A stretch of DNA of 64,000 nucleotides. Origin: Pseudomonas sp. URIL14HWK12:I12 (lineage in GTDB: Bacteria > Pseudomonadota > Gammaproteobacteria > Pseudomonadales > Pseudomonadaceae). The notes beneath the pieces are model-generated. The model saw only the letters and a list, made by a program, of their open reading frames with translations. It had not been told where the DNA came from and did not search any database. The stretch covers positions 620,001 to 684,000 of the forward strand of contig NZ_QEQL01000001.1 in NCBI RefSeq assembly GCF_003097135.1. Direction: 5' to 3'. The translations under genes and the position numbers were made by a program. Shown here piece after piece: positions 17,475-27,800 of the stretch (position 1 is the stretch's first letter; every line of letters begins with the position of its first letter).

Positions 17475-19117
17475 GCTGCAGCCTCAGCCTGCCAGGTGAC
17501 GTGGCACACCTGAAGCGGCATCCCTTGTTCGGCGCAAAACGCAGCCCAGCGCAGCTGGTTATCTTGCAAGCGATCACCCGGGCCCTTGACTTCCACCATC
17601 CGGTAGCGACGCTCGGCTGGCCAGAACTGAATCAGGTCTGGCATGCCGGTGCGGTTGGCGGCGATGTCCTGAAGCAGGCGCTCGAAACAGCAGCGCAAGT
17701 GCTGGGCCGGGATGCAAGCCAGGGCCAGCTCCAGCAGTGCCGGGCTCAACGCGCCCCAATACACGAACGGCGTCGACAGCCCGTATTTTTCCTCGAAGCG
17801 CGCCAGGATGGTTGCGCGATAACGGCCGTCATCGAGCTCAGCGAGGCAGGCATCGAACAGTGCCTGGCGACGGGCGTAGAAATCGGGCTGGTTCAGGTCG
17901 GCCGGGCCGTGCTGGAACCGATGGAAAAAAGCACCCGGTAATGGGGCGAAGATCGCCGGCCAGCACAACAGCCCGAACAAAGAATTGAACAGGGCGTTTT
18001 CCAGGTAGAGCACCGGGGCGTCGTCGGTCTCCAGGGCCTGGCCGACGGCCCTTTCGACACTGGCCGAGGGCGGCAAGGCCAAATGCAGTAATTCTGGCTT
18101 GGCCGGTGGCTTGCGGCGGGGGCCGGGCCGGCCCAAACCCCGCAGCAGCCGGGGCAGCATGCGTGGCAAGGCTTGGGCTTCGGCAGCGTTGCGCGGCGCT
18201 GCGTGCGCCTGTTCCCAGAGCGCCAGCGCTTCAACGAAGCGCCCTGCCACCTCCAAGACCCGCAACAGCCGCCAACGCGCCTGGGGCCAGTGGCACTGGC
18301 GGTATAGCCGCTCAGCCTGCTCGCTCAACCCCTGCCGCTCGGCCGCCTGGCCCATCAGGAACAGCAACTTCTGGCGGCGGCCATCGAGCCAGGCATTGCA
18401 GGTGCTCACCGCAGCCACCTCGGCCTCCAATGCATCAAGCGGCTCGCCGGCATCGAGCTGCTCACGCAGCGCATGCAACGCCAGGGCTACCTCGATATCT
18501 TCTCGGCACGCAAGCGCGCGCGATTCCGGCGCCAGCGCCACGGTTTCGAAGCGGTGCAGGCCCAGGTCTACCAGCACGAACTGCGACCAGTCCTGATGCA
18601 AGTTGCCAAAAAACATCAACCGCAGCCGCTCGCACAGGGCCTTCACGCGCAAGCTGTACAAGGGCCCGAGCGCCTGGCACCACTGCTCGAAGGGTTGCGC
18701 TTGCGGGTAGCGCGCTTGTAGCCAGGCCAGTTGCTCAGGCTTGCGCCAGGCTGCCTTGAGCCCCTCGGCCTGGAAGCGCTGGGCAAGCTCCGGCTTGGTC
18801 AGTTGCGTGCAGAGCTCGGCGGCGCTCAGTGGCTGGCGTGTGCACAGCCAGCCAAGCGCCAGTAGAGGCTGGGCGGCGCTCGCCGGGCAGCCGATTTCCG
18901 GGTAGGCCAGCCGGCTGTGGCGAAAATGCTCGCCCTTGCGCATCACCAGGCGTACCAGCAGCGCCTGAGAGGGCTGGGGCAGCGCGCCGAAAACCTCGAT
19001 AAAGGCCTGTTCAGGGGCATCGAGCAGGTCGGCGTAGCGCTCGGCCAACCAGGCCAGCGCTGTACGGAAGTTGACCAGGTAATAGAAAGGGTCGTCGAGC
19101 GGGTTCACGTTGGGCAT
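17471..19117 (-). CDS. FAN1-type VRR-NUC structure-specific nuclease
   Basis: About 548 residues. The C-terminus has the VRR-NUC active site: GMPDLIQFWPA (metal-binding Asp), then RMVEVKGPGDRLQDNQ (E-x-K). A helical N-terminal region with PEIGCPASAAQPLL and TPR-like repeats before it is typical of bacterial FAN1, which cleaves 5' flaps and resolves interstrand cross-links. The ATG at 19117 or a GTG at 19126 could serve as start; neither has a clear ribosome binding site. It is the first gene of a two-gene unit with the helicase-nuclease and is divergent from the HAD gene. Confidence 0.82.
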   Translation of the reverse strand: MPNVNPLDDPFYYLVNFRTALAWLAERYADLLDAPEQAFIEVFGALPQPSQALLVRLVMRKGEHFRHSRLAYPEIGCPASAAQPLLALGWLCTRQPLSAAELCTQLTKPELAQRFQAEGLKAAWRKPEQLAWLQARYPQAQPFEQWCQALGPLYSLRVKALCERLRLMFFGNLHQDWSQFVLVDLGLHRFETVALAPESRALACREDIEVALALHALREQLDAGEPLDALEAEVAAVSTCNAWLDGRRQKLLFLMGQAAERQGLSEQAERLYRQCHWPQARWRLLRVLEVAGRFVEALALWEQAHAAPRNAAEAQALPRMLPRLLRGLGRPGPRRKPPAKPELLHLALPPSASVERAVGQALETDDAPVLYLENALFNSLFGLLCWPAIFAPLPGAFFHRFQHGPADLNQPDFYARRQALFDACLAELDDGRYRATILARFEEKYGLSTPFVYWGALSPALLELALACIPAQHLRCCFERLLQDIAANRTGMPDLIQFWPAERRYRMVEVKGPGDRLQDNQLRWAAFCAEQGMPLQVCHVTWQAEAAA

Positions 19118-19249
19118 CCGGTTCACGCCGCTGTTTATACATACAGCTCATGCCTCGGGCAAGGCCGGGCTGACCGGTGGGCGGTTTGAGTGCGTGCCGC
19201 CTGGCTGCTACTCTCGGCGCCCTCTTTTGCCCCTTTTGGACCGCTGACC

Positions 19250-19912
19250 ATGCTCGACGCGTTGCTGTTCGACCTTGATGGCACCCTTACCGACACCGAC
19301 CATCTGCACTTGGTGGCCATCCAGCAATTATTGATGGAAGAGGACAACCGGCCCTTCAGCGAGCAAGAGTTCATGGCAAAGTGCAGCGGCAGGGCCAATG
19401 CGCAGCTGTGTGAACTGCTGTTTCCCGAGCGCAGCGTGGAGGAGCATCGGGCATTCGCCGATCGCAAAGAGGCCCGCTTTCGGGCATTGTCGACCCGGCT
19501 GGAGCCCATCCCCGGGTTATTGCGCCTGCTGGCATGGAGCGATGAGCGCCGCATCGGCCGGGCGGTGGTGACTAACGCTCCGCGCGCCAACGCCGATCAC
19601 ATGCTGGCGGCCATGGGCCTGGCCGAGCGTTTTGCCCATGTGGTGGTGGCCGAAGACCTTGCGCGAGCCAAGCCCGACCCACTGCCCTACCAGACCGGCT
19701 TGTTGAAGTTGAATGCGACTGCAGACCAGGGCATGGCGTTCGAGGACTCGATCCCGGGGTTGGCCGCAGCCAAGGGGGCAGGCCTTTACACCGTGGGCCT
19801 GGCCACCAGCCAGAGCGCGGAGTGCCTACTGGGCGCTGGCGCAGACCTGGCCATCGAGACGTTCGACGACCCGCGCCTGTGGGCCGAGCTGGAGCGCCGC
19901 GTTCAGGCCTGA
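19250..19912 (+). CDS. HAD-superfamily phosphatase (beta-phosphoglucomutase/phosphoglycolate phosphatase-like)
   Basis: A 220-residue HAD hydrolase with motif [11 protein letters not shown] (nucleophile D8, acid/base D10), a cap domain with the conserved [11 protein letters not shown], motif [11 protein letters not shown], motif III Lys (AKPDPLPY) and motif [17 protein letters not shown]. It belongs with small-molecule sugar-phosphate phosphatases; the substrate cannot be read from sequence. The start is the ATG immediately before [10 protein letters not shown]; the frame stays open further upstream but without homology. It overlaps the convergent uppP gene by 10 bases. Confidence 0.85.
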   Translation: MLDALLFDLDGTLTDTDHLHLVAIQQLLMEEDNRPFSEQEFMAKCSGRANAQLCELLFPERSVEEHRAFADRKEARFRALSTRLEPIPGLLRLLAWSDERRIGRAVVTNAPRANADHMLAAMGLAERFAHVVVAEDLARAKPDPLPYQTGLLKLNATADQGMAFEDSIPGLAAAKGAGLYTVGLATSQSAECLLGAGADLAIETFDDPRLWAELERRVQA

Positions 19913-20733
19913 GCGCTGCTCCAATCGACCCAGCCGAACACCCAAGTGGCCAGAATCAACGCGCCGAAGGCGATGCGGTACCAGGCGAACACCGCATAGC
20001 TGTGATTGGCGATGAACCGCAGCAGGCCACGCACGGCGATCATCGCAAAGATGAATGACACCACGAAACCCAGGGCGAAAACCGGCACGTCCGAGGCCTG
20101 GAACAGATGGCGGTATTTGAAACCGGAATAGAACGCGGCGCCGACCATGGTGGGCATGGCGAGGAAGAACGAGAACTCGGTGGCCGCTTGGCGCGAGAGC
20201 CCGAACAGCAGGCCACCGATGATGGTAGAGCCGGAGCGTGACGTGCCCGGGATCATCGCCAAACACTGGCAGCAGCCGATCTTCAGCGCGTCGGACCAGC
20301 GCATGGCGTCTACGTGCTCTACCCGCACCACGTGTTCGCGCTGCTCGGCCCAGAGCATGATCACGCCACCGATCACCAGCGCCAGCGCCACAGTGATCGG
20401 GTTGAACAGGTACTCTTGGATCTGGTCGGAAAACGCAACGCCCAGCACGACGGCGGGGAAGAACGCCAACATCAGGTTGAGGGTGAAGCGGCGCGCGCGC
20501 GGCTGGCTGGACAGCCCGCCGACAACGTCGAGGATCTTGCGGCGAAACTCCCAGACCACCGCCAGGATCGCGCCAAGCTGAATGATGATGTTGAACGCCT
20601 TGAAGCGTTCACCGCCGAAACTCAGCAGGTCGGCCACCACGATCTGGTGGCCGGTGCTGGAGATAGGCAGAAATTCGGTAAGCCCTTCGACGATGCCGAG
20701 AATGATCGATTGTGCTGCGGTCCAAACGTCCAT
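19903..20733 (-). CDS. uppP: Undecaprenyl-diphosphatase
   Basis: A 276-residue integral membrane enzyme (BacA/UppP) that dephosphorylates undecaprenyl pyrophosphate to recycle the lipid carrier for peptidoglycan and O-antigen. The two conserved motifs are [14 protein letters not shown] (residues 16-29) and PGTSRSGST (about 170). Seven to eight hydrophobic helices are evident. Overexpression classically gives bacitracin resistance. Normal length and no sign of truncation. Confidence 0.95.
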   Translation of the reverse strand: MDVWTAAQSIILGIVEGLTEFLPISSTGHQIVVADLLSFGGERFKAFNIIIQLGAILAVVWEFRRKILDVVGGLSSQPRARRFTLNLMLAFFPAVVLGVAFSDQIQEYLFNPITVALALVIGGVIMLWAEQREHVVRVEHVDAMRWSDALKIGCCQCLAMIPGTSRSGSTIIGGLLFGLSRQAATEFSFFLAMPTMVGAAFYSGFKYRHLFQASDVPVFALGFVVSFIFAMIAVRGLLRFIANHSYAVFAWYRIAFGALILATWVFGWVDWSSAQA

Positions 20734-20995
20734 CTTTCCCCCTGGTCAGCTTGCGCAGGCGCAAGCCTTGAATGGCGCACAATCTAAAGATGGCTGCCTG
20801 AAAAAAACGTGAAACTTTTCAACAGCTTCGTGGCGCAACCGATCACAGTGCTCGAACATTGCCGCGCGAGCATACCTGCCGTTGCGCAGTGTGTGGCGAA
20901 AATCATGTATCACGCCGGCATTGGCCATGCGCAGCTTCGGATATAGCGCACATGGGATTACAATTGCCCCTTTTCACTGCACGGAGTTGGCCCTG

Positions 20996-21559
20996 ATGTC
21001 TGCCCTCGAATGGCTTGCGGTTGCGATCAGCGCGCTCTCGGTGTGGCTCACTGTGATCCGCACGCCTTGGTGCTGGCCTATTGGGCTGGTGGGGGTAGTG
21101 CTGTACGGGTGGCTGTTCTTTGGGGTGCGCCTGTATTCCGATGCCCTGCTCCAAGGCGTGTTCGCAGTACTGCAGCTCTATGGTTGGTGGCAGTGGACCC
21201 GTGGCGGGCAGCGCCACGACGGTCGGCAGGTCAGTTCATTGGGCCGGCATGGCCTACTGCTGGGGCTTGCTTGCGGCGCAGCAGGCGCGTTGGCCCTGGG
21301 CATGGTGATGGCCTCTTTCACCGATGCTGAGCAGCCCTGGCTCGATGCGGCTCTGGCAGCCTTCAGCCTGGTGGCTCAAGCCTGGATGGCACGCAAGTAC
21401 CTGCAATGCTGGCCGCTCTGGCTTGCCATCGATGTGGTGTACGTCGGCCTGTATCTGGTCAAGGACCTGAACCTGACCGCCCTGCTCTACGCCGGTTTTG
21501 TCGTGCTGGCAGCCATGGGTTGGCGACAGTGGCGGGCCGACCCGGCGCTGGCACGATGA
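20996..21559 (+). CDS. pnuC: PnuC-type nicotinamide riboside transporter
   Basis: A 187-residue membrane protein with six to seven hydrophobic segments and the PnuC features: N-terminal EWLAV..., the WPIG-LVGVVLYGWLFFGVRLYSDALLQ segment, a mid-region YGWWQW motif, and WPLWLAIDVVYVGLYL near the end. PnuC takes up nicotinamide riboside by facilitated diffusion coupled to phosphorylation. The start at 20996 is set by GGAGTTGGCCCTG. It overlaps the next gene (a NadR-like kinase) by ATGA, which supports transport-linked salvage. PnuT-like thiamine transport is a less likely alternative. Confidence 0.85.
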   Translation: MSALEWLAVAISALSVWLTVIRTPWCWPIGLVGVVLYGWLFFGVRLYSDALLQGVFAVLQLYGWWQWTRGGQRHDGRQVSSLGRHGLLLGLACGAAGALALGMVMASFTDAEQPWLDAALAAFSLVAQAWMARKYLQCWPLWLAIDVVYVGLYLVKDLNLTALLYAGFVVLAAMGWRQWRADPALAR

Positions 21560-22080
21560 AAGTGGTTGTGCTCGCCGGGCCGGAATCGGCAGGCAAGAGC
21601 CGCCTGGCCGAAGCCCTGCACCGGCGCTTCGGCGGGGTGCGGGTGGACGAATACGTGCGCCGGTACTATGCACAGCTGGGCCGTGAAACGACCCTCGCCG
21701 ACATCACGCCGATCGCCCAAGGCCAGTTGGCCGAGGAAGATGCAGCCCGAGCGCTGCACCCGCGCCTGTTGATCCTCGACACCCACCTGCTGAGCAACCG
21801 GCTATGGAGCCTGGTGTTGTTCGATCAGTGCCCGGCATGGATCGAACCTGCATTGCTGGCGCGCCATTACGACCTCACCTTGCTGCTGTCCCCCGAAGGC
21901 ATGCCCTGGGTCGATGATGGCCAGCGCTGCCAGCCCGCGTTGGCAGACCGTGCAGCGTTCCACGCGGCAAGCCGACAATGGCTGGCCGAGCATCGGCAAT
22001 GCTTTATCGAACTTGGCGGAAGCTGGCCGGAGCGCGAGGCTGCAGCGTTTGAATACGTGAGCAAGTCGCTGGGCGCCTGA
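21556..22080 (+). CDS. NadR-like P-loop kinase (predicted nicotinamide riboside kinase)
   Basis: A 174-residue ATPase with Walker A GPESAGKSRLAEAL (from residue 8), RVDEYVRRYY (E/R pair typical of the NadR kinase domain) and LLILDTHLLSNRLWS. This is the NadR C-terminal kinase domain without the adenylyltransferase or repressor parts. It overlaps pnuC by 4 bases, so it likely phosphorylates incoming nicotinamide riboside to NMN in the cytosol. Substrate is inferred from context. Confidence 0.8.
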   Translation: MKVVVLAGPESAGKSRLAEALHRRFGGVRVDEYVRRYYAQLGRETTLADITPIAQGQLAEEDAARALHPRLLILDTHLLSNRLWSLVLFDQCPAWIEPALLARHYDLTLLLSPEGMPWVDDGQRCQPALADRAAFHAASRQWLAEHRQCFIELGGSWPEREAAAFEYVSKSLGA

Positions 22081-22285
22081 AAGTTGCCGCTCATCTGCCC
22101 ATTTGAATCTTTCCGTCATTCGGCCGTCACACCCGCCAAGCAGCCCAGCAAAAAACTTCATTATTTTTTGTTTGCACTGTGACTTGAGCGGGTAGTCCCG
22201 GCATCAACACCTTTAACAACCCGCCGGGTTGAAGACTAAAAACGCCACGGCCGCTGTTGCGGCGGCCAACAGAGAGCTGAACTCC

Positions 22286-22549
22286 ATGAACGCTACGCTC
22301 CGTGTCAACGAAGCATTGCTGATCGCCAACCATGCTTTCCAACCCTTCCAGTGCGTCGCCTGGGCACCTGATACCAATGGCGAGCTGAGCCTTTCGGTCG
22401 TCGACCGCACCAGCACCCGCATTGGCCACGCCCGCATTCCCAACAGCACCTATACCAATCGCCGGGAATGGATGACCCTGATCGAGGAAGTGCGCGCCGA
22501 ACTGTCTCACAGTGGCCATGCGCTGCAACCCTGGCAGAGGCCGCGCTGA
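22286..22549 (+). CDS. Small protein of unknown function
   Basis: An 87-residue protein (MNATLRVNEALLIANHAFQPFQCVAW) ending HSGHALQPWQRPR. It has a beta-rich middle (GELSLSVVDRTSTRIGHARI) and a C-terminal helix. The ATG at 22286 is preferred; a TTG at 22229 in the same frame would add 19 Ala/Asn-rich residues. No domain recognised. It stands alone between the nadR-like gene and DUF421; the 205-base region upstream shows nothing I can name. Confidence 0.55.
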   Translation: MNATLRVNEALLIANHAFQPFQCVAWAPDTNGELSLSVVDRTSTRIGHARIPNSTYTNRREWMTLIEEVRAELSHSGHALQPWQRPR

Positions 22550-22609
22550 ACTAAACACGGGCCCATGCTGCCAATAAGAACGTGTTGTTCATTGAACTAA
22601 CGGTGGTTC

Positions 22610-23299
22610 ATGAGTGCGTTCGATTGGCATAGGCTATTGCTCGAAAAGACCACCCTCAACTTCTTGTGGGAAGTTGCAGCGCGTACGGCGCTGGCCTATG
22701 GGGTGGTCTTTGCATTTCTGAAGATTGCCGGGCGCCGAGGCGTGCGCCAGCTGTCGCTTTTCGAACTGGTGGTGATCCTCACGCTGGGTTCGGCAGCGGG
22801 GGACGTGACCTTCTACGAAGATGTACCCATTTTGCCAGTGGTGATGGTGTTCGTGACCATGACCCTGCTCTACCGCCTGACCACCTGGGCCACCGAGCGC
22901 AGCAGCCGCTTCGGCCAGTGGCTGCAGGGCAAGCCCATTCTGATCGTGCGTGACGGCCACTTCGATGCCGATTCCCTGGCGACGGGCAATGTGAGCCATG
23001 ATGAGTTCCTCATGGAGCTACGCCTGCACGGCGCAGAGCACCTTGGCCAGATACGCCTGGCGTTTCTGGAGGTCAATGGCGACGTAAGCCTGTACTTCTA
23101 TGAGCCTGAGCAGGTTCGCCCCGGGCTGTCCATTCTCCCCGCCGAGCACCGATCAATCGTCAGCCAGGCGCGTGAAACGGGCGTCTATGCCTGTGAGTGG
23201 TGCGGCGCGGTGCGACAGCTGCAGGCCTTGCAGCGGCACACCTGCGACGAATGTGGCCACAATCGCTGGAGTCAGGCGCTAGATCACCGCAAAGCCTAA
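22610..23299 (+). CDS. DUF421 membrane protein with C-terminal zinc-ribbon-like motif
   Basis: A 229-residue protein with three N-terminal transmembrane segments (about residues 25-90) and a cytosolic DUF421/YetF-type domain: RQLSLFELVVILTLGSAAGDVTF, then GKPILIVRDGHFDADSL. Beyond the domain, residues 190-222 hold CEWC and CDEC separated by about 17 residues, which looks like a zinc ribbon and is not general in this family. It is convergent with the chlD-like gene (4-base overlap). Function of DUF421 proteins is poorly known. Confidence 0.8.
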   Translation: MSAFDWHRLLLEKTTLNFLWEVAARTALAYGVVFAFLKIAGRRGVRQLSLFELVVILTLGSAAGDVTFYEDVPILPVVMVFVTMTLLYRLTTWATERSSRFGQWLQGKPILIVRDGHFDADSLATGNVSHDEFLMELRLHGAEHLGQIRLAFLEVNGDVSLYFYEPEQVRPGLSILPAEHRSIVSQARETGVYACEWCGAVRQLQALQRHTCDECGHNRWSQALDHRKA

Positions 23300-23913
23300 A
23301 GCTGATCAATGTGCCAGCAAGTGGCGTCGAGCAGGCGAGCCAGCTGCTGCGCCCGGCCCAACCTGATGGATGTGCGCTCCAGATCGACCAACGCGGTATC
23401 GCAGCCCAAGGGGGCAACCCTGTCGAAATGCAAGCGGCCGTCGGTGAGCACCAGGCAATGCTGGCGCTCATGGGGGCGTTGCCGACGGCGCCTCGCCAGC
23501 CACGCCCGAGCGCTGGCCAGCGCTTCGACCAGCGGGCTGCCACCACCGGCGCCCAACTGGGCCAACCATGGCTGCAGCGCGAAGCTGGCCTTGAGCCCTT
23601 GCCTGGCCCACTGCGGGGCACGCCCGGCGGCTGTCATCACGGCAAGGTTCGCGCGCTGGCGGTACGCTTGGTCGAACACGGTCTGTAGCAAGCCCTTTGC
23701 GGCGCTCAAGGCGCCCTGCCGGCGTGTGGAGGCTGAGCTGTCGACAATGATCAGCCATAAGGCCGGGGGCGGCGCCAGCCGCTGCCGCCACTGCACCTGG
23801 TCAAGCTCCCTCGGCCGCCCCACGGCCAGGGTGGCCGGCCAATCGATGCGCTCGCCGCCGCCACGCGCCCCGGCCTGGCCGCGCGGGCCGGGGCTCAGGG
23901 CTTTTTTGGCCAC
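23296..23913 (-). CDS. ChlD-like von Willebrand factor A domain protein (cobaltochelatase subunit)
   Basis: A 205-residue protein whose core is a VWA fold with the MIDAS motif D-S-S-A-S (WLIIVDSSASTRRQG), a Thr in VMTAAG and LVLTDGRLHF. It lacks the N-terminal AAA-like region of true ChlD/BchD, so it is a short form. The start overlaps the upstream chlI-like gene by 19 bases. In pseudomonads such ChlI/ChlD-like pairs sit with cobN and are thought to replace CobS/CobT. Last gene of the cobW-cobN-chlI-chlD unit. Confidence 0.8.
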   Translation of the reverse strand: MAKKALSPGPRGQAGARGGGERIDWPATLAVGRPRELDQVQWRQRLAPPPALWLIIVDSSASTRRQGALSAAKGLLQTVFDQAYRQRANLAVMTAAGRAPQWARQGLKASFALQPWLAQLGAGGGSPLVEALASARAWLARRRRQRPHERQHCLVLTDGRLHFDRVAPLGCDTALVDLERTSIRLGRAQQLARLLDATCWHIDQL

Positions 23914-24881
23914 CCCGGCAGGCTGCGACGCGGGCCGTTGGCTTCCGGCGTGGGCGGCAACTCCCCCCAGTCTCCGGACCGGCCCTGCGTCGATTCACTC
24001 CCTTGCGACTGTGGCGCCGGTGCAGGTGGCTGCTCTGCCGAGTTACGCCGATGCCGCAATGCAAACTCTGCGGTCGCGTCGATCGCGTGCTGGTCGATGG
24101 CCGGTTGGCTGCGCCAGGCGGCATGGGCACGCGCTGCACGCAGCCAGACCAGGTCAGCGCGCAAGCCATCGACCCCAGCGGCGTGGCAGCGCTCGTTGAT
24201 CTGCGCCAGCGACGCATCATCCAGCGCGATGCCGGCCAGGCTCTGTCGAGCCCGAGCGCAGCGTTCACTCAACACCCGCTGCTCACTCGCCCAGTGTTCG
24301 ATGAACGCTTGCGGGTGCTCGTCGAAGGCCAGGCGCCGACGCACGATCTCGCCCCGCTCAGCCGGCGCGGGTGAAACGTTCAACGCCACGCTCAAGCCGA
24401 AGCGGTCCAGCAACTGAGGGCGCAGCTCACCCTCCTCCGGGTTCATGGTGCCGATTAGCACGAACCGCGCCGGGTGCTGATGGGAGATGCCATCGCGCTC
24501 CACCCGGTTGACCCCGCTGGCGGCCACATCCAGCAGCAGGTCCACCAAGTGATCGGGCAGCAGGTTCACCTCGTCGACATAGAGCACACCGCCGTCGGCA
24601 GCCGCCAGCACCCCTGGCGAGAACCGGACCTGGCCCTCCCCGAGCGCCGCCTCCAGGTCGAGGCTGCCCAGCAGCCGCTCCTCCGTGGCGCCCAACGGCA
24701 GAGTGATGAACGCCCCCCCTTCGAGCAGGTCGGCCAGGCCGCGCGCCAGCGTGCTTTTGGCCATGCCTCGTGGCCCTTCGATCAGCACCCCGCCCAGCCG
24801 GGGATCGATCGCGGCCAGGCACAGTGCAAGTTTCAGGTCGTCGGCACCGACCACGGCGGCCAAGGGGTAATGCTGGGTCAT
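23895..24881 (-). CDS. ChlI-like AAA+ ATPase (cobaltochelatase/magnesium chelatase-type subunit)
   Basis: A 328-residue AAA+ ATPase: Walker A EGPRGMAKST (about 35-44), Walker B GGVLYVDEVNLL, sensor FVLIGTMNPEEGELRPQLLDRFG with the arginine finger. It provides ATP-driven remodelling for metal insertion by CobN. The C-terminal 60 residues are a Ser/Pro/Gln-rich tail. It starts within the cobN stop (ATGA, 24878-24881). Genomic context with cobN and cobW makes cobalt, not magnesium, the likely metal. Confidence 0.88.
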   Translation of the reverse strand: MTQHYPLAAVVGADDLKLALCLAAIDPRLGGVLIEGPRGMAKSTLARGLADLLEGGAFITLPLGATEERLLGSLDLEAALGEGQVRFSPGVLAAADGGVLYVDEVNLLPDHLVDLLLDVAASGVNRVERDGISHQHPARFVLIGTMNPEEGELRPQLLDRFGLSVALNVSPAPAERGEIVRRRLAFDEHPQAFIEHWASEQRVLSERCARARQSLAGIALDDASLAQINERCHAAGVDGLRADLVWLRAARAHAAWRSQPAIDQHAIDATAEFALRHRRNSAEQPPAPAPQSQGSESTQGRSGDWGELPPTPEANGPRRSLPGWPKKP

Positions 24882-27800
24882 GAGTCTTCTTCGCTGTCGA
24901 TGAGCAGGTTTTCAAGCGCTGCCTGGTAGTCGCCGGGCGCTTGCCACAGGCCGCGTTGCTGAGCTTCGAGCAAGCGCTCGGTGATGTCGCGCAAGGCGGC
25001 GGGGTTGTTCGCCTGCAGGAAGCCACGAGTGTCGGGGTCGAGCAGATAGGCATCGGCCAGCTGAGCATACTGGTGATCGTCTACCAGCTCACTGGTGGCA
25101 TCGAAGGCGAACAGGTTGTCGACCGTGGCCGCCAGCTCGAACGCCCCTTTATAACCGTGGCGCTTGGCGCCTTCGATCCATTTGGGGTTGGTAGCACGGC
25201 CGCGCACCACCCGCCCCAGCTCTTCTTTGAGTGTTCGAATGCGCGGCACATCGGCAACGCTGTGGTCACCGTGATAGCTGGCCGCCTCGCGCCCGCTCAA
25301 ATGGCTTACCGCCGCCAGCATGCCGCCCTGGAACTGGTAGTAATCGTTGGAGTCGAGCAGGTCGTGTTCTCGGTTGTCCTGGTTGTGCAGCACCGCTTGC
25401 ACCTGGCCCAGGCGTTCGGCGAAGGCTTCACGGGCCTCAGTGCCGTCCTCGCCGGTGGCGTAGGCATACCCCCCGTGGTTGAGATAGACCTCGGCCAGGT
25501 CTGCACGCTGCGCCCACTGCTGGCCTTCGATAGCGTTCTGCACGCCTGCGCCATAAGCACCCGGCTTGGCACCGAAGACCCGCCAGCTCGCCCGCCGCAG
25601 CGCCTGTTCGGGCGCCTGCCCCTCGGCCTGCAAGCGTGCCTGTTCCTGCCGCACGCGTGCTGCGAGCGGGTTCATGTCGCCCGGCTCATCCAGCGCAGCA
25701 ACGGCCTGCACGGCGGCGTCAAACAGCCGAATCAGGTTGCCGAAGGCATCGCGGAAAAACCCGGATACGCGCAAGGTCACATCCACGCGCGGCCTGTCCA
25801 GCAGGCTCAGTGGCAGGATTTCGAAATCATCGACCCGCTGGCTGCCGGTCGCCCACACCGGGCGCACGCCCATCAGGGCCATCGCCTGAGCGATGTCGTC
25901 TCCACCGGTACGCATGGTCGCGGTGCCCCATACCGACAGGCCCAACTGCCGCAGGTAGTCGCCGTGGTCTTGCAGGTGCCGCTCAAGCAGCAGGTTGGCC
26001 GAGGCGAAGCCGATGCGCCAGGCGGTCACCGTTGGCAGGTTGCGCACATCCACCGAATAGAAATTGCGCCCCGTGGGCAGCACATCGAGCCGGCCGCGGC
26101 TGGGTGCGCCACTGGGGCCCGCCGGCACGAAACGCCCGGCCAGCGCAGCCAGCAACCCACCCATCTCGGCCTCGCCACAGCGGTCCAGGCAAGGAGCGAC
26201 CTGCTCGTGCAGCCCGTTCAGCACCGAGCGCACCGGGGCGAAAGCGTCGTCGGCAGGCAGCGGCGCGCCGTCGATCAGCGCCAGCGCAAGGGCCTCCAGG
26301 CGCTCGCGCGTGTCGCCCTGAGTGCGCCACGGATCGCTGCTCAGCTGTTCAAGTATCGGGGGGCGGGGGCCGGCCCAAGGCTCGCCGAACAGGCAATCGA
26401 GCGGGTCGAAACCCAGGCCCAGCGCCTCGGCCAAGGCCCGCAGCAAGCTGGCATTGGCGCCCTTGCCGTCAGCGCGCGGTACCCGCAGCAACGCCGCCAG
26501 GGTATCGCTGCGCAGGCGCCCTGCCGGGGCTTGGCCGAACACGTGCAACCCATCGCGGATCTGCGATTCCTTGAGGTCGCACAGGTAGGTGTCCAGGGCC
26601 GGCAGCCAGGTGTCGGCAGCCTGGGCGGTATCCAATTGCAGCTCGCGGTCCAGCGCGGTTTCCCGCACCAAGGCCAGAATGTCCTTCTGCAGTTCCAGGG
26701 CACGGCGCGGGTCGAGCAACTGAGCCTCGTAGTATTCGTCGGCCAGCCGCTCCAGGTCGCGTAGCGGGCCGTAGGTTTCGGCGCGGGTCAACGGCGGCAT
26801 CAGATGGTCGATGATCACCGCCTGGGTGCGGCGCTTGGCCTGCGCCCCTTCCCCGGGGTCGTTGACGATAAAGGGGTAAACGTTCGGCAATGGGCCGAGC
26901 ACAGCGTCCGGCCAGCACTGGGCTGAAAGGCCCACACCTTTGCCCGGCAGCCACTCAAGGTTGCCGTGCTTGCCCACATGGACCACCGCATCGGCCTGCC
27001 AGGCATGGCGCAGCCAGAAGTAGAACGCCAGGTAGCCGTGAGGAGGCACCAGGTCTGGATCGTGATAGATGGCGCTGGGGTCTAGCTGGTAACCACGGGC
27101 AGGCTGGATGCCAACGAATACCTGGCCATAGCGCAGCCCCGCGACCATCATCCGGCCCTGGCGAAACATTGGGTCGCTGGCCGGGTGGCCCCAGCGTTCA
27201 TTGACCGCTGCTTGCAAGCTCGGTGGCATGGCCTCGAACGCGGCGCGGTAGTCAGCCAGCGCCAGGCTTTGGGCACAGGGGCGCAGGTCGAGCTGCTCCA
27301 GATCATTGGTGACGCCGCCGAGCAGGGCGTGGATCAGCGCGGTACCGGATGCCGGCAGGTCGTCGACGCCATAGCCTTGCTCGCCCAGCGCACGCAGGAT
27401 GTTCAGGGCCGCCGCGGGGGTGTCCAGGCCCACGCCATTACCAATGCGCCCGTCGCGGGTGGGGTAATTGGCCAGAATCAGTGCAACCCGTTTCTGGCCA
27501 TTGGGGCGCGTGGCCAGCGCTGCCCAGCGTTTCGCCAACTGGGCAACGAACGCCATCCGCTCAGGGTGGGCCTGATAGCACACCACGTCGCTCTGGCTGC
27601 GGTCGCTGCGCCAGGCCAGGCTCTTGAAGCTGATTGGCCGGGCGATGATGCGGCCATCGAGCTCCGGCAGGGCGATATGCATGGCCAGGTCGCGCGGGCC
27701 CAACCCTTGGGTATTGGCCTCCCAGCCAGGCTGGTTGTCCTGCGCGCAGATCGCCTGGATCACCGGGATGTCGCGGCGCAGCGGGCGCAGGTTCGGCGAC

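Noticed and set aside
24941..26764. Open frame of about 600 residues opposite cobN
   Set aside because: GC-bias shadow of the conserved CobN core.
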